From a bacterium (lineage in GTDB: Bacteria; Actinomycetota; Acidimicrobiia; Acidimicrobiales; UBA8592): DNA of 7,031 nucleotides. The stretch's first letter is position 1. Each line of letters starts with the position of its first letter. The stretch spans positions 1 through 7,031 of the forward strand of contig PATL01000010.1 in assembly GCA_002713605.1 (NCBI GenBank), in the 5' to 3' direction. Of this stretch, positions 4,528 to 7,031 are shown piece by piece. The position numbers and the translations under genes are program-made. The notes under the pieces are model-generated. The model worked only from the letters and a program-made list of their open reading frames with translations. It made no database searches and had not been told where the DNA came from.

Positions 4528-6636
4528 ATGTCAGTTAATTCAAGATACCTGCCCCAATCTCATAGATTGAGACTCGCAGTACTAGCAGCAGTTGCAATTT
4601 CGCTTTTCGTACCTTTGATTGCCAGACTTTGGTATTTGCAAGTGATCAAAGAAACCTCTTTTGTCGAACGCGCTGCGGACAACACTACTGAAACCATTAT
4701 TGAACTTGCTCCACGTGGAAGAATACTTGATGTGAAGGGAAGAGTATTAGTAGATAATAGAGCATCAATACTGGTCACAATCGACAAAGAAGAAATGGCT
4801 ACAGTTGCTATAGACGATTTACAGGATTTGTTTTTTGACCTAGCGACTGAAATAAGTCGCTCAGGAAATCTTACAAAAGTGGCGGAAATCGAATCAGCAT
4901 ATCGTTCTAACAGGTATGGCCCATTTGCAGAGGTGCCGGTTGTTCAAGACATTTCTGAAGAATTACAAATTTACCTTGCTGAGTACTCATATAAATTCCC
5001 TGGAGTGAACACAACGGTTACGACTGTCCGTGATTATCCGTACGGTTCGTTAGCTGCGCATATTCTTGGTTATGTTGGCCTTCTCAGCGAAGATGAGATG
5101 TCCTCTGTAGCCCTTAAAGAGAAAACATATTTAGCAAACGATGAAATCGGTAAGAGCGGAATCGAACTCTTCTATGAAGACGCACTTCGAGGAACACCTG
5201 GAACGAAGGTAGTTACCGTCGACAAGTTTAATAATATTCTTGAAATAAATGAAGAAATTCCAGCTAAAGCAGGAAGCGATGTTCAATTGACAATTGACAT
5301 AGACCTTCAGGCGTTAGCCGAGCAAGAATTGGCCAAAGGGCTTTCCATAGCCAGACAACAACCAACAAAGTTTGAAGAAGAAGGAGTTGTTATCTTCAAT
5401 GCCCCTGCCGGAGCAATGGTCGTGCTGGATCCAAGAGATGGGTCAATAGTAGCTATGGCCTCCTACCCAACATTCGACCCCGAGCTATTCGTATCTGGTA
5501 TAAGTAATGACGATTTTGATAGACTCACAGACCCTGGTAATTATCTTCCACTCCTTAATAGGGCTATACAGGGAACATACCCTCCCGGGTCAACTTTTAA
5601 ACCTTTTACTGCCTATGCTGCACTTGATACAGGTCTAATAGGTTCACGTGGGATTTTGAGCATTGATGATCTCTTTTATGATGAGGGAGTGTACCTGATT
5701 CCAAGTTGTGAGGGCGGAACCTGCCGATTTCAAAACGCAGGAGAGGCTGCCTACGGAGATGTTGATTTGAGGTTAGCGCTGACGTATTCATCCGATGTTT
5801 ACTTCTATAACCTTGCTGCCAGCTTCGATATCCTCCCAGGTTTTGACCTTGAATCAGTGCAGGTAGCCGCAACGAGTTTTGGCTACGGTAGTAGAACGGG
5901 TGTCACACTTGCTGGCGAAGGGAGCGGCAGAATCCCAACCCCAGCCTCACGTCGAGATGCATACCGTGAGAACCCAGATGCATTCCTTACCGGTCAGTGG
6001 CTAACGGGGGACACTTTAAATACCTCAATTGGGCAGGGGGATGTCTTAGCGACTCCGCTTCAAATCGCTAACTCGTATTCAGCATTAGTTAATGGAGGGA
6101 CACTTTATGCACCAAATTTAGGACTACGGATACTTGACCCCATCACGGGAGAGACACAAGTTGAATTTGCTCCAAGAGTACTAAAGGAGATCTTTTTGCC
6201 GGATGCATTTTCAGAACCGATCCTTGAAGGCCTTGCTGCTGTAACAACATGGCGCTCAGAAATAGGAACTGAAGGAACTGCATACAATGCATTTAAAGAT
6301 TTCCCGCATGAACAATGGCCTGTCTCAGGGAAAACGGGAACATCTGAGAAACAAGTCGAAAATATATTGATTGCTGACTATGGTCTGTTTGTCGGATGGG
6401 GACCTAACCCAGACCCAGAATATGTGGCAGTAGTCATTCTCGAAGAGGCTGGGTTTGGCGGGCAGGTCGCGGCACCAGTAATCAGACGATACTTTGAGAG
6501 CATAGCGTTAGAAAGAGTACCTGCTTTTCTGAGCCAAGCTGAGAGAGATGAAATAGCAAAGGAACAGGCGGCGAAGGTGTCACTCAATCCCATTGCTGAA
6601 ACGGATAAAACGAATGAGGAAGACAGTACCTCATGA
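4528..6636 (+). CDS. mrdA: Penicillin-binding protein 2, class B transpeptidase of the elongasome
   Basis: This membrane-anchored D,D-transpeptidase cross-links peptidoglycan during side-wall elongation in complex with RodA. The 702-residue protein has one N-terminal membrane helix (about 15-33) followed by LWYLQV and the conserved RGRILDVKGRVL (63-74) that opens the pedestal domain. The pedestal continues through RDYPYGSLAAHILGYVG (168-184) and GKSGIELFYEDALRGTPG (208-225). The transpeptidase domain begins near 295 (AMVVLDPRDGSIVAM). Its three catalytic motifs are S355-TFK, S421-S-D423 (the SxD variant usual in PBP2) and K602-TG. A CEGGTC pair (Cys394, Cys399) lies between the first two motifs and could form a disulfide or bind metal. 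The tail after about residue 670 is charged and probably disordered. The start has AAGG (4517-4520) overlapping the mreD stop; 9 bases separate the two genes. rodA overlaps its end by ATGA. Confidence 0.95.
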   Translation: MSVNSRYLPQSHRLRLAVLAAVAISLFVPLIARLWYLQVIKETSFVERAADNTTETIIELAPRGRILDVKGRVLVDNRASILVTIDKEEMATVAIDDLQDLFFDLATEISRSGNLTKVAEIESAYRSNRYGPFAEVPVVQDISEELQIYLAEYSYKFPGVNTTVTTVRDYPYGSLAAHILGYVGLLSEDEMSSVALKEKTYLANDEIGKSGIELFYEDALRGTPGTKVVTVDKFNNILEINEEIPAKAGSDVQLTIDIDLQALAEQELAKGLSIARQQPTKFEEEGVVIFNAPAGAMVVLDPRDGSIVAMASYPTFDPELFVSGISNDDFDRLTDPGNYLPLLNRAIQGTYPPGSTFKPFTAYAALDTGLIGSRGILSIDDLFYDEGVYLIPSCEGGTCRFQNAGEAAYGDVDLRLALTYSSDVYFYNLAASFDILPGFDLESVQVAATSFGYGSRTGVTLAGEGSGRIPTPASRRDAYRENPDAFLTGQWLTGDTLNTSIGQGDVLATPLQIANSYSALVNGGTLYAPNLGLRILDPITGETQVEFAPRVLKEIFLPDAFSEPILEGLAAVTTWRSEIGTEGTAYNAFKDFPHEQWPVSGKTGTSEKQVENILIADYGLFVGWGPNPDPEYVAVVILEEAGFGGQVAAPVIRRYFESIALERVPAFLSQAERDEIAKEQAAKVSLNPIAETDKTNEEDSTS
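6614..6634 (+). promoter_or_regulatory. Inverted repeat that could hide the rodA ribosome site and start codon
   Basis: ATGAGG (6614-6619) is the exact reverse complement of CCTCAT (6629-6634), with a 9-base loop between. The left arm contains most of the rodA Shine-Dalgarno (GAGGA, 6616-6620) and the right arm contains the first two bases of the rodA ATG (6633-6635). In the mRNA the folded form would cover both. Ribosomes finishing mrdA, whose TGA is at 6634-6636, would open it, so RodA would be made mainly when PBP2 has just been translated. The complementarity is plain to see; the regulatory role is inferred. Confidence 0.4.
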
Positions 6637-7031
6637 AGGCTCAAAGAAAGCATAAGAATCTTAATTTAAACCCAACTGGTGACCCTTGGTCACCTTGGCT
6701 GCACATAGATATAGCCCTTGTGCTTAGTAGTATCGCCTTAGCCGTCATTGGGGCATTCATGGTTTACAGTGCTACTAGGGGAAACGACCCAGAGTTGTAT
6801 GATAGGGCATACCTTAATCGGCAATTGCTTTTCGCCGTAGTAGGTGTAGTTGCAATGGCTACAGCAGCTTATTTTCCCTATCGAAGAGTTCGAGATTGGG
6901 TCCCTGCAGTCTTCTGGGGTGGGATGTTCCTTCTCTTACTAGTACTGACGCCACTAGGAGTAGAGAGAAATGGAACAAAGGCATGGTTTGAATTTGGGAG
7001 TTTCCAACTCCAACCATCAGAACTCTGCAAA
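6633..7031 (+). CDS. rodA: Peptidoglycan glycosyltransferase RodA (SEDS family), N-terminal part, cut by window end
   Basis: RodA polymerises lipid II into glycan strands in the membrane and forms a synthase with PBP2. The 133 codons present run in frame to the last base. They encode a cytoplasmic polar lead (1-22), then probable membrane helices at about 24-46, 63-82 and 89-108. The SEDS signature follows: NGTKAWFEFGSFQLQPSEL (113-131), matching the usual G-A-x-x-W-x-x-x-G-x-F-x-x-Q-P-S-E. The early VYSAT (44-48) is also typical. FtsW is the main alternative, but position directly after mrdA in an mre operon argues for RodA. The ATG overlaps the mrdA stop as ATGA. The catalytic aspartate and the later helices lie beyond the window. 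Confidence 0.93.
   Translation, partial: MKAQRKHKNLNLNPTGDPWSPWLHIDIALVLSSIALAVIGAFMVYSATRGNDPELYDRAYLNRQLLFAVVGVVAMATAAYFPYRRVRDWVPAVFWGGMFLLLLVLTPLGVERNGTKAWFEFGSFQLQPSELCK

Noticed and set aside
4521..4537. Inverted repeat TAACT/AGTTA flanking the mrdA start codon
   Set aside because: Only five pairs, four of them A:T, with the ATG free in the loop; too weak to support a regulatory claim.
5606..5872. 88-codon open frame on the minus strand inside mrdA, and similar minus-strand frames in folC, ndk, mreB and at 6378-6653
   Set aside because: Each lies opposite a well-identified gene, shows no recognisable domain, and has composition expected of an antisense shadow.
6633..7031. FtsW rather than RodA as identity of the last gene
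   Set aside because: The SEDS signature does not separate the two, but the gene overlaps mrdA in an mreBCD operon and no division genes are nearby, so RodA is favoured.

Overview
The window is a gene-dense bacterial chromosome segment. All genes lie on the + strand and run with almost no gaps: end of clpX, folC, ndk, mreB, mreC, mreD, mrdA (PBP2), start of rodA. There is no RNA gene, mobile element, CRISPR array or large repeat, and no stretch over 300 bases without a gene. The only sizeable spacer is the 130 bases between ndk and mreB.

The order folC-ndk-mreB-mreC-mreD-mrdA-rodA downstream of clpX is the arrangement I recall from Actinobacteria such as Streptomyces, where valS usually lies between clpX and folC. 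Here clpX and folC are only 16 bases apart and valS is absent. The sequence is AT-leaning by eye (roughly low to mid 40s % GC), unlike classic high-GC actinomycetes. A small-genome, possibly marine, actinobacterium (Acidimicrobiia-like) is my best guess. It rests on gene order and composition only and is tentative.

Layout: 2-205 ends ClpX, the unfoldase of the ClpXP protease. 222-1526 is folC (folate metabolism) and 1550-1951 is ndk (nucleotide metabolism). A perfect AT-rich hairpin is centred on the ndk stop codon. The spacer that follows holds a plausible sigma-70 promoter with a small palindrome over its -35 box, then a six-codon mini-ORF whose stop overlaps the mreB start. From 2082 onward lies the elongasome (rod-shape) operon: MreB filament, MreC and MreD membrane scaffold, PBP2 transpeptidase, and RodA SEDS glycosyltransferase, which is cut by the window edge.

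Genes in the shape operon are tightly coupled: mreC/mreD overlap by one base (TAATG), mreD/mrdA are 9 bases apart, and mrdA/rodA overlap as ATGA. At the last junction a 6-bp inverted repeat could hide both the rodA Shine-Dalgarno and its start codon, which would tie RodA synthesis to PBP2 translation. I see no evidence of an undescribed system. The most interesting signals are these small regulatory structures in an otherwise conventional housekeeping and cell-wall locus.
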